Below are positions 20,605 through 31,500 of a DNA stretch of 64,000 nt, piece after piece. Source of the stretch: Pseudoips prasinana (lineage: Eukaryota > Arthropoda > Insecta > Lepidoptera > Nolidae); assembly GCA_951640165.1 (NCBI GenBank), contig OX621255.1, positions 6,014,001 through 6,078,000 of the forward strand, written 5' to 3'. Below the pieces are notes generated by a model. It ran no database searches, had not been told where the DNA came from, and worked only from the letters and a program-made list of their open reading frames with translations. The position numbers were made by a program, and so were the translations under genes. Each line of letters starts with the position of its first letter. The first letter of the stretch is position 1.

Positions 20605-21856
20605 TGAAAAAATTTAAACGAATTTTTTTCATGAATTTTTTTATTTGTATTAATCGAAGTAATCACCCATGCAATCAATGCATCTTTGCCATCGCAGTGG
20701 CAGTTTATTGATGCCCTTCTTAAAGAAATCAGCTGGACGGGAGGCAACAAATTCTTCAAAGGCATTTTGTACTGCCTCTCGGGTATTGAATTTTTTTCCC
20801 GCCAAGAAGTTATCCAAATTCTGGAAAAAGTAGTAGTCTGTAGGCGCAAGGTCTGGTGAGTAGGGCGGATGACGGAGAGCTTCCAACCCCAGTTCTTGCA
20901 ACTTGGAGACCGTCTGCTGTGCAGTATGAGGTCGCGCGTTGTCGTGCAGGAGCAGCGGAGACGAGCGATTGACCAATGCTGGTTGGAGATGCGCCAGCTT
21001 CTCCATCATTGTGCTCAGTTCTTCACAGTACACATCTGCAGTAATGCTCACCCCGTTTGGTAAGAAGCTGTGATGAATCACACCGGCGCTAGACCACCAA
21101 ACAGTGACCATCACTTTTCTAGGGGTAAGTTTTCGTTTAGGGCATTGTTTAGGTGCTGAACCAGGATCCAACCAACTTGCTGAGCGCTTGCGGTTATCAA
21201 ACAGAATCCATTTTTCATCGCAGGTAACAATGCGGTTCAAAATTCCTTCATTTGTGTGTCTGTTGAGCAGTGCAAGGCACGTCTCGACGCGTACTTCGCG
21301 CTGGCGATCATTGAGTTCGTGGGGCACCCATTTGTCAAGCTTTTTTACCTTGCCAATTTGACGCAAATGGACCAATATTGTTTTGACGCTAACGTCGAAA
21401 GCTGCTGCTAATTCAGCCGTAGATTGTGTATCATCAGCTTCCACAACCGCCTTTAATTCGTCATTGTCGACCAAAGTCTTCGGACGACCGCGAGGTTCAT
21501 TTTTCAGGTCGAAATTTCCAGAACGGAAGCGAGCAAACCAATAACAGGTGGTGCGTTGGTTTGTAGTGTTAGCTCCGTAAACGTCGTTGATGTTGCGTGC
21601 CGCTTGTGCCGCGTTGCTGCCACGACGGTACTCATATTCCATAATTACTCGAATTTTTAACGTATCCATGATGACGAAAAAGATTGAAATGCGAAGAAAA
21701 TGTAACACTAATCAATAAAGAAATGACTACTTTTGGAAAAAAGAATCCATGTTTTTAAAATAAAATTAATTTGAAATTAGAATTCTTAGCCAAACAAAAA
21801 TTATTTTGATTTGAAATGGCCAGTACTGCAGAACGGCAATTTCATAGGTAAAGACC
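20575..21856 (-). mobile_element. Full-length mariner transposon, apparently intact
   Basis: The terminal inverted repeats match perfectly over the first 25 bp (begin GGTCTTTACCTATGAAATTG at 20575; complement ends at 21856). They are flanked by TA duplications at 20573-20574 and 21857-21858. The 1282-bp length and the single transposase gene are normal for mariner. The perfect TIRs and unbroken coding frame indicate a young and possibly active copy. It lies just upstream of the first detectable MFS exon, on the opposite strand. Confidence 0.93.
20650..21669 (-). CDS. mariner transposase, cecropia-like subfamily
   Basis: A frame of 339 codons from the ATG at 21669; an upstream ATG at 21708 would add 13 residues without a family match. 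N-terminal paired-like HTH motifs (about residues 1-110) include RRGSNAAQAARNINDVYG and RGRPKTL. The linker reads KVKKLDKWVPHEL, the WVPHEL signature of mariner. The catalytic triad is D in VTCDEKW, D in LLHDNARPH, and D in SPDLAPTDYYFF, with 34 residues between the second and third Asp (D,D34D). The product cuts and reinserts the element at TA sites in the nucleus. No stop, frameshift or lost catalytic residue is visible. The nearest relatives I recognise are the cecropia group that includes the SETMAR/Hsmar1 transposase; the exact subfamily is inferred by eye. Confidence 0.95.
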   Translation of the reverse strand: MDTLKIRVIMEYEYRRGSNAAQAARNINDVYGANTTNQRTTCYWFARFRSGNFDLKNEPRGRPKTLVDNDELKAVVEADDTQSTAELAAAFDVSVKTILVHLRQIGKVKKLDKWVPHELNDRQREVRVETCLALLNRHTNEGILNRIVTCDEKWILFDNRKRSASWLDPGSAPKQCPKRKLTPRKVMVTVWWSSAGVIHHSFLPNGVSITADVYCEELSTMMEKLAHLQPALVNRSSPLLLHDNARPHTAQQTVSKLQELGLEALRHPPYSPDLAPTDYYFFQNLDNFLAGKKFNTREAVQNAFEEFVASRPADFFKKGINKLPLRWQRCIDCMGDYFD

Positions 21857-21858
21857 TA
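21827..21858. repeat. mariner right TIR with TA duplication
   Basis: The inverted partner of the left TIR ends at 21856 and is followed by TA. Confidence 0.9.
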
Positions 21859-22401
21859 ATATTAAGTTGTTCCAATTTACGAGATTTTAAAAATAAATTG
21901 AAAGTTTACTTATAAATAAGCGTATTATAGTGTAAAGGACTATCTTATTGACAAGTTAAATTTGTAGATAATTATTATGACATTTTCATTTTAAATATTT
22001 AAGTATGACATACAATTTAAGATTAATTTTGGCATGTTATATTATTATTTATTGTACAATTAAAGTGGTTTTCATTGATAATAATTAGTTTTGGGTTAAG
22101 TGCATGCATAATGAACGGCATAATAAACGGCTCGCAGGTACCCAGATAAACCCTGTAAGGTTTTCGTGGTACGGCATGCATTATTGTAAATCTAAAATAA
22201 GTTTATTGAAAATAAAAATCATATGAATAAAAAAAATACAGTGTAGTAGTGTTTTTTTCATTTATATTATTTTGTATGCCTAACAGGCAGAACATGGATT
22301 TTATTGTATTATCAATATCACCTGTATTCATAACCTGTGTTCACAAAATAAATTGATTTGATTTGATTAGAAAATTTAATCGCGTCGTTCTTTTGTTACA
22401 G
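21859..22401. other. Intron or upstream DNA of the MFS gene
   Basis: AT-rich. Directly after the mariner a short frame reads FKNKLKVYL, a LINE-tail remnant interrupted by the mariner. No upstream MFS exon could be recognised. The polypyrimidine tract and CAG acceptor at 22391-22401 lead into the first detected exon. Confidence 0.45.
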
Positions 22402-22545
22402 ATGCGAAACACTTATATTAAATGGCACGCGGTACTGCGAGTGGGGCTACAATGGCCTCGGTATTGATTACCAGGTGCTGGCCGGACCAGCGTTCATGGC
22501 GGTCTTCACTGTGGTCGGCGTTGTGCTCGGCGTGGTGGCTGATAA
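22402..22545 (+). CDS. MFS transporter, first detected exon
   Basis: Acceptor TTTTGTTACAG at 22391-22401, donor GTAAGT at 22546. It encodes an extracellular-type loop with CEWGYNGLGIDYQ, then a hydrophobic helix (AFMAVFTVVGVVLGVVADK) entering motif A. It starts with one base of a split codon and ends in phase 2. Confidence 0.88.
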
Positions 22546-25500
22546 GTAAGTCCACTTTTTTTAAACGGGACTAGTCCCTCCCTCTTACCCACCACTGCAA
22601 CTCCTGTAAGCCAGGATCAACAGTGGCACACAATGAAATGACACTGAGCGGTGAAGCTCAGGCATGTCCCGGGGAATCGCTTTAACCGTCTTGGATCCCG
22701 CAACGAATTTTAATCAGAAAGAAAAAAAAAGGAGGAGTTAGAAAACATTGTAAATACCATATTGTCATTATTACCATATTGTCAATAGCAGTACTAGACT
22801 GCCTCTTTGGTCTAGCGGTAGCGTGTTCAACCGCAGATGACGAGTTCCTGGGTTCAAATCCCGGGTCGGACCAAACCAGATATTGGGGTTTTTCTGTAAA
22901 AAAAATTCTCCGTAACAGCCCAAAGTCTGGGAGTCGGCGGTATTATACCGCCGCCGTGCCTCGGATAGCACGTAATGCCGTTATTGGATCATGAGAGTAA
23001 TGGAATAGAAAGTGCCTCTGTATATGTGCACACACTTGTGCACTATAATATGTACCGCGCATATAGCTAGTCTCCATTGAGACTGGCCGCCGTGGGGGAA
23101 ATTCGGCTAAAGGACTATTAGGATTATTTATTAGACTCTATAAAACCAGATGTATGTTAGTCACTACCTATGTATATGGTTCGGTTGCTCTATTATGTAA
23201 ATTTTGGTTTAAATTACTGTAAAAGGACCGGTCTTCAATCCGGGTCCCGACTGAACTATTGTTAATATCTGGTGTTGAATGTACCTAGCGTTATACTTAG
23301 TGCTGTGGTACCTAATAATAATTAAATCAATGTGTGTATCTTCTACACATCCCCAAGACTGTCGGAAATAAAACGCGCTAAAGCCAATATGCTATATGAT
23401 CCTAATAATTCTAAAATTCTCCCTTCAGGTGTGGTCTAGAATCATGCTAAGCCTTAAGATAATATAGTTAACACAACCACTTTATAAATATAATATCATC
23501 AATTAAACACAGCTTGAACAATGGAAATCAGATAACTGATATAATACTTAAACTACTTTTCTTTTGTATATAATAATATACTAGGTATACTATATAATAA
23601 TTACACCTAGACACAGGACAAAAAAAAACATGTTCATGCACACAAATATCTGTCCTCGGTGGGGATCGAACCCACGACCTGCGACGTGAAAGGCAAGCAT
23701 TTACCAACTACGCCAACTAGCCCGTCAAACCACTGATCATAAGCTTTCTTTCCTCCAGATACAACAGAGCACGAGTCCTCCAAATCTGTACCCTCGTCTT
23801 CGTCATCGCCATTCTTCTCATGGGAACCGTCACTGAATACTGGCACCTCGTACTCCTTCGTATGGTCATGGCAGCAGGAGAATCCGGATGCAATCCACTA
23901 GCTACAGGAATTCTGACGGATCTATTCCCTGAACACCAGAGAGCGCTGGCGCTGTCGATCTTCAATTGGGGTATCTATGGAGGATACGGAATTGCTTTCC
24001 CGGTTGGGAGGTATATTCCTAGTGTGAATGCTTGGGGACTGGTGAGTTTATTTTATTTTTTAAGGGAGTTCTTTATTTTGGTAATGCAGGGGGAATGCCT
24101 AAGCATGCCACCCGCATAAAGTGTCTGCGGGTGAGTATGTCGGACTCGCACCGACTAAACCTAACCTGTTGTGGACTTCTTCTGGCGCCTGATGGGGGGA
24201 GCTATTAAGTAGGTATCTGATATGACTGTAGCCCAAACCAACAAATTAACGCCCCGTTTATAGAACGCAAATGCTTAGAAATTCTACCGATTAGGCCACA
24301 CATATTTATAAGCTGGCCGTTTTCCCGTTAAATATAATTGTGAAAGAAAGCAAGGCAGAAGACTGAAAGAAAATTCAATATACTTTCCGCTAATCACTTA
24401 AGTCAAATAACTCCCTATCGCCTAGTTGCATGACCCCGGGCTATTGTTGGACTTTAATTATAAGTTATTTTAGACGTTGTTATAAATTGCGATATTTCTA
24501 TGCTTTTTGGTATTAAAATTTTCGATGTTTTGAACATCGACAGGTACCAATTGTTCTATGATGAATTGAACTATGATTGCCAGCTAGATTTCTTTTTTTA
24601 TTTATATCGTTTATTTTATCCACAAATATTTTAGGATATGTTGTGGAGACTGGAGCCGGTACTAGGTTAACCCTGCTCCTCCACCTCAATTAATCTTTTA
24701 TTATTTTTAATATATCGTATGGGAAGTGGTTACCCTAATGTCAGAGTTTTTCAAGCCGCCGCGCCCAGTAGACCTCTGGCTTAACGACTGTAGTTCAATG
24801 GCTACAACCAGGACCGACAGCTTAACGTGCTCTACGAAGCATGGAGACGCTCAGAAATTAAACCACTTTGGCCGATCATTTACGGACCGATGAGAACATC
24901 TAGAGCCGACGGCCGCTGGGGCAGAAAGGTTCTCGAGTGGCGACCAAGAACCGGAAGACGCAGCGTGGGCAGGCCCCCTACAAGATGGACCGATGATCTT
25001 GTGCGGGTCGCTGGAAATCGCTGGATGCGGATAGCGCAAGACCGGCAATTGTGGAGATCTTTGGGGGAGGCCTTTGTCCAGCAGTGGACGTCTTTCGGCT
25101 GATATGATGATGATGATGATGATGAGAGCATCTAGCAATTAACTTAAAAAAAAAATTATGTTTGCTACCAGTCCCTCTCATTTACGTTTTTTTTAAACAC
25201 GTAAAAGTGATCGTGTTTTATTATCATATTAATAACAGGTGTCAACTTTCAGAGCTGGCGTGTGTGTTACTACGGTGCGGGTATCGTCGGTCTGGTCATC
25301 ACTCTCTTCACCTTCTTCACGCTCAAGGAACCTTCCAGAACTACCATTGGCGAGGAAGGTAAGAAGAGATGCTATAAATAAATCCCCTTTCAATAGCATT
25401 AAATTACCTGTTTTTCTAGTAGCTAGTGACCCTAAGTGCTAAGCAAGAGGTCGCGGGTTCGATTCCTACTCGGGAGAAATCTTTGAGTGACGAATGCGAT

Positions 25501-28500
25501 TGTTCGTTCTTTGTCTGCGTGTAATTTATCTATAATATATTATGTATGTATTTAAAAATATATAAGCCAATTTATCAATCGCATGGTTGCTATAGTACAG
25601 GCTATGCTTAGTTTAGGATAAGAGCATCCAGTGGCCTCCCTACCGTTTCATATACAACTAACAATCAGAAAAATAAAAATGTATTGGAGGAAGGCGGCAG
25701 AACGCAAACAAGAGTCGAAATTAGAGTTTTGACAATAAAAAGCTGTTTTAAAGGATGTAATAGTTTAAAATAGGATTTATACTTAACAGAATCTCATTGG
25801 GATTGGTGCATCAATTTGGAAACTACGATGCCAAATTTAAGCAGATACTCTCTGAAACAGATAGCCATCGACTTTTATTTGATACCATCCATATGTTTGT
25901 AGCGGTCAAAGTCAAAGTCACTTTATTCCGTAAAAATTTTACATTTATGTGGAATCGTCATATTTTTTTTACCCTACCGTGCAGTGCATGACGTGGCAGC
26001 TACTGAGAAACACTGCCAGAAAACTCAGTAGGAATCCTTTTTTAAAATAAAATATACTTAAGATTAATTACAATCATGTGTGTTGACTCAGAACAACTCA
26101 ATCCCAAGCACTTTTATCACTTAAATAATCAGAAATTTTGTAATATGCCCTGAGTAGTATATTATTGGGCATTCTACCCCACCTACACAATTTGGCTTTA
26201 ATAATTCTTTTAAACTTATTCGTAGACAATTCTCTAATATCATTGGGAAGTTTGTTATAGAATCTTATTGGTGATTGAAAAACGAAATTCTTTGAATATT
26301 TAAACAATGACCAGGTTCCCCTAATATACGTATGATAATTAGCCTATCTAAGACCGGTGGTAACAATGTTTTATATTCTTAATAGTTACTTAACGTTAGT
26401 TTTCTTCTCCCAGGTAACACAAAAGCTGGCGATTCTACCGTAGAGTCTGGAAAGAAGATGCCTCAAGTTACCATCTGGCATGTAATCGCGCAGCCCAGAA
26501 TTATTCTTCTGTGTCTGGCTGCATCCATCAGACATTGTGGTAAGTTGAATATTTTTATATTGTAAACTAGCTGTGCCCGCGACTTCGTCCGCGTGTTAAT
26601 TAGTTTATTTCGTTTTTTAGTAAAATAAAAGACTTTTTCTAAAATAAAAGTAGCCTAAGTTACTCCTTATTACATCAGCTACCTGCCAATAAAAGTCCCG
26701 TCAAAATCGGTCCAGCCGTTTCAGAGATTAGCCGGAACAAACAGACAGACAGACAGACAAGTATTGTAAAAAATGTTATTTTGGTGTATGTACCGTATAT
26801 ATATTCATATTTATGTAGTAAAAACCGGTTATTTCAATATTACAAACAGACACTCCAATTTTATTTATTTGTATAGATTGGGGTGATTCGGATACTCCTC
26901 ATCATATAGTTTCTAAATTTTGCATTTGAACGTCATTTCTTCGGCCACCCTGTATAAAGTAGAGACTTTTCTATGATACGGTTCACACTCTCTGGACCAT
27001 AATTTACCCATAATTAGTGTGCTGTATGCCCGTGAATTGCATGTTTGTAAAGTGCCCTGGGTTACAAGGACTAATTTCCCTAATACAACATTGTCTTTTC
27101 TTAACCCTTCAACTATTTAGTCGGTAATTTGCTAATAGATTGATTTTGATTCTTATTACAAACTAAGAGAGTACAAAATAGGGTGGCAACTATATTGTCA
27201 CTACCAGTTCAACGCAACGCACCTCTTTTTATATATTTTCCTTTTTTCTATGTTTTGATAGTGTTTTGTTATGTCAGTTGGTTATGTATGTGAAGAGATA
27301 TTATGACTGAACCAGCTCTTTCATAATTATTTTACCAGTCTCAGTCACCTACAGATGTATTGACATTAATGTCATATTTTCCTATATGCATTAGGTCACC
27401 TGCGCCGGATATTCCTTTTACTAATTACAATAATATTGTATCACATCTGCTCTGTCTGTAGGTATGTCCTCAAGTATGTGAAACATTCTTGTAATCACAA
27501 ATTACGTATTGCTATTCAGAATATGATTTATTATTATAATGACTACAGGTAATTACTTTTTGCAATTCATATTTGAATAATCAGTTTTTGTATACATCTC
27601 CTATGTATATTTATATATTTACTAGCTGTGCCCCGCGGTTTTACCCGCGTTAAATTTTATAAATTATCACAGCTCCTCCCCCATAGGTGATAGCGTGATA
27701 ATATATAAGCCTATATGTTGACCCGACCTCTTAGTATATTCATGCAAAATTTTAAGTAAATCCATGCGGTACTTTTTGAGTTTAGCCCGGACATAGATAC
27801 AGATAAACAGAAGAAAATTCTCAAAACTATATTTTTGTCTTCGATATCGATTACTAACTGTGCCCCGCGGTTTTACCCGCGTTAAACTTTATAAATTATC
27901 AGAGCTCCTTCCCCGTAGGTGATAGCGAGATAATATATAGCCTACCTATATGTTGACCCGACCTCTGAGTAATAATATAAATAAAATAAAATCTATATTT
28001 TTGGCTTCGATATCGATTGTAGATGACGCCCCAAGCATCCTTTTAAAAAAATATTCAATGTACAGTTTTGACTTTCCTACGATTTTATTATATGTATAGA
28101 TAGATCACGCCCCAAGTATCTTTTTTTTTTTTTTTTTTTTTTTTCACACAGATCATCCTAGTCCCAAATTAAGCAAAGCTTGTACTATGGGTACCAGGCG
28201 ACGATATACATACTTATATAGATAGATATTTACTTATATACATAGAAAACATCCATGACTCAGAAACAAATATTCGTGCTCATCACACAAATATTTGCAC
28301 TTACCGGGATTCGAACCCAGGACCACCAGCTTCGTAGGCAGGAGCACTACCAACTAGGCTACGGTGACCGTCAACCGTTGTATTCAATGTACAGTTTTGA
28401 GTTTCCTACGATTTTATTATATGTATAGATTGTTCTACGATGTTACTTCCCTGGGGTTTCCAGCCCTGCAAGAATAACAGGGCAACCCCATACTATCCCG

Positions 28501-31500
28501 TGGGTGTCGTAAAAAGCCACTAAGGGATCAGCAGCAGTGCTAGCTACCATCTAACTGTGGTCGCCAACACCTATGTCAAGCGCGGTGACTAAGGCACATC
28601 CCTCCAAATGGCAATTATTTGATACAATACCTAACTTAAGCATCTTGCAAAGAGCTCAAAATAAAATTATTAAAGTCCTTTTTAAATATAAGTATCGCAC
28701 ATTTTTTTTTTTTTTTTGATAAGCCACGGGGAATGCTAATGCATGCCACCCGCAAAAAGTGTCTGCGGGTGGGTATGTCGGACTCGCACCGACAAAACCT
28801 AACCTGCCGTGGACTTCTTCTGGCGCCTGATAGGGGGAGCCCCGGGAACGCGGGTATGCTGCTCCGGTGCCCCCCTTTTGCGCCGTGTCCCAGGTGGTCG
28901 GGACACGCACCCGGGGAGAGCTGTGGGTTGCCCTCCCCATTAAGTATCGCACGCCTACACTAAAAAGTTTACAAAGACACAAAGATAATGAATATTTCAC
29001 AAATATATAGATATAATACATGTTTACTTGTACACAAAATAGTAAATAAAAACATACATACACAAATCACGTTTTCCAAAAAATCGTGCACTCAAAAAAG
29101 GTACAGAACTAGACAAGCAAATAATATAGCCCTTCAGGCCCCTCGGACAAACTACGGGAAAAGTACTATACTGTATGAAGGAGCACAGCTTTACAATAAA
29201 TTGCCTAAACATGTAAAAGACCAGAAGTCCATATATACCTTTAAAAAAGGTTTAAAAAAACACATTTTTGAGGATTTGATATAGTAAAACTTGTTCTTTC
29301 TATAATTTCGACATGAACTGTCTCATCGCCCTAACTTTTGTTGTTTTCTCATATAAATGAAATGTATCTCTTTTTGAGAAAATAAAGTTATTTAACCTTA
29401 AACCAATATTATTACAAAATGTAATTAGTAACAGGAATATCCGAGATCTGGTGTGGGTCGCTGGAAACTGCTGGATGCGAATAGCGCAAGACTGGGAATT
29501 GTGGAGATCTTTGGGGGAGGCCTTTGTCCAGCAGTGGACGTCTTTCGGCTGATATGATGATGATGATGATATCCGACGTAGGTGACCTAATGCATATGAC
29601 AACAGTAACATCCAGGAGCAGTGTGGCGTGCCAAGTCTAGACTAATCATTTTTAGGGTTCCGTAACCAAAGTGTAAAACGGGACCCTATTACTAAGACTT
29701 CGCTGTCTGTCTGTCCGTCTATCACCAGGCTGTATCTCATGAACAGTGTTAGTTAGACAGTTGAAATTTTCACAGATGTTGTAATTCTGTTGCCGCTATA
29801 ACAACAAATAGGTACTAAAAAACAAAATAAAATAAATATTTAAAGGGGCTCCCATACAAAAAACGTGAATTTTATGCTCGTTTTTATAGATAACTAGCTG
29901 ACCCGACAGACCTTGTCCTGTCTTAACGATGACTATTAACGCAGGCTATCTGTCAAAACTATGTCAAATAAAAAAAAGTTACATTAAAAAAGGTTATATT
30001 GTCCAAAGCGCTAAGGTTAGATTAGAAATAATATTTGGTTGTGAAGTATTCTTAAATTATCTTATTTTCCGCGCAATTTTAAATTCTTTTTTTTACATAA
30101 GAACCTTCTCCTGACAATAACAAACACAATAAAAAAAGAAATAGTGAAATCGGTCCAGCCGTTCACGCGTGATGTCGTGACAACGGAAAACGGGTTTCAT
30201 TTTTATATATATAGATTATAGATAATGGTACGGAACCATTCGTGCGCGAGGCCTACTCGCCCTTGGCCGGTTTTTATTATTAATAAATATAGTGAACATT
30301 GTAAAGAACTGAACTCATATAGGTACCCTCAGATACCTAAAATCGGTCTCTACCACTCATTTACATGTACTTAATGACTTCCAACTAGTATATGTCCATG
30401 TTGATTATACATACCTATTATTGTTGATTACTAAGAATTATAATTGTTTTACGAGCAAATAATGTATCGAACTGTGATCTATTATAGATAAACATCGGCA
30501 TTTACATAAGAACGTGGTAGGTACCTAATTGTTAACTTGTGTTGACTACTGTACCGCCGGTATTGTGACTCAGTTCAATTATATTACAATAATTATAGTG
30601 TAGGACATGAATACGTCATGTTATTTTTAATCGATTATCAACTGTTAAGTGTGTTTGCTCGATTATCTGTAGTTTTCTTTTTTTTTCGGTATTGAATCAA
30701 GCTCATGGGAAGCTAGACGTGACGATGACACGAGTTCACAAGCTTGATTCAATAACGAATAAATTTTTTTATCGATATAAAAATCGATTATCAACTGTAA
30801 GTTTTTTGCTCGATTATCGGTTGTTTTCTTTTTTTTTATTCGAAATTGAATGACGATGACATTAGTTCACAACGTATGCCTAGAAGCCGACACCACAGAT
30901 TTCAGTTTACAGATTTCACTACTGCACCGGACATGAGGTAGGTACGGGCAGGATTGTAACACACATCTTACTGACACAATGTTCACTGGTGCATTGCCAA
31001 GTCTCCCTTGATACAAGGATTTATTTTTCTAGTACAAACGTTGTCTTTTTATTTAAAATAAATATCGTAATATTAATATACTTGTTATTAGTATGGAACA
31101 TAAATAATTCAGTGTGTCCTTTGTTGACTGTCCATTAAAAGCTAACTTCAATCAAGTTTTTAATCAGGGAATATGATTAATTGTACAGAATAGAATACAT
31201 TATAAATAATTATGTATAATGTGTCTTATAACTTAAGTAGTAGACACGTATCGGTGCAGTATTCTGCAACTGTCTCTATTTAAAGCGATATTTACAACGT
31301 CTCGTATAAGTTCCCACAAGCAAATGGTCTGTAATTTGACTTCTAGGACGAATGCGGTATCTTATTAGGAATAATTTTGCATTCGACAATGTTTCTCACG
31401 ATATGGACATGCCGGATTATTAGACGCACTTTCGTTCTTCTTCTATTTTCAATGTAAAAAAATGGCCAGTCGTCTTTTACTAGAGATCGCACTTGTTCGA

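Larger units (their letters stand above)
27622..28429 (-). mobile_element. Helitron broken by a second Helitron and a SINE
   Basis: The outer copy has CTAG at 27622 and the TC end at 28429 (GTATAGA/T). Its body is contiguous once 27854-28100 (another Helitron) and about 28122-28372 (a SINE) are removed: GATATCGATTA joins TAGATCACGCCCCAAG, then TATTCAATGTACAG. Flanks are A and T. Confidence 0.85.

Noticed and set aside
22800..22872. tRNA gene candidate with good box A and box B
   Set aside because: The sequence continues into a 300-bp body shared with 46620-46984, so it is a SINE head.
25239..25442. Frame starting at the AACAG acceptor before the third MFS exon
   Set aside because: It shifts out of the transporter frame. 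The acceptor 14 bp downstream gives the conserved helix.
28656..29063. 135-codon frame on the - strand
   Set aside because: It crosses the family D SINE and the LINE it interrupts; it is not a gene.
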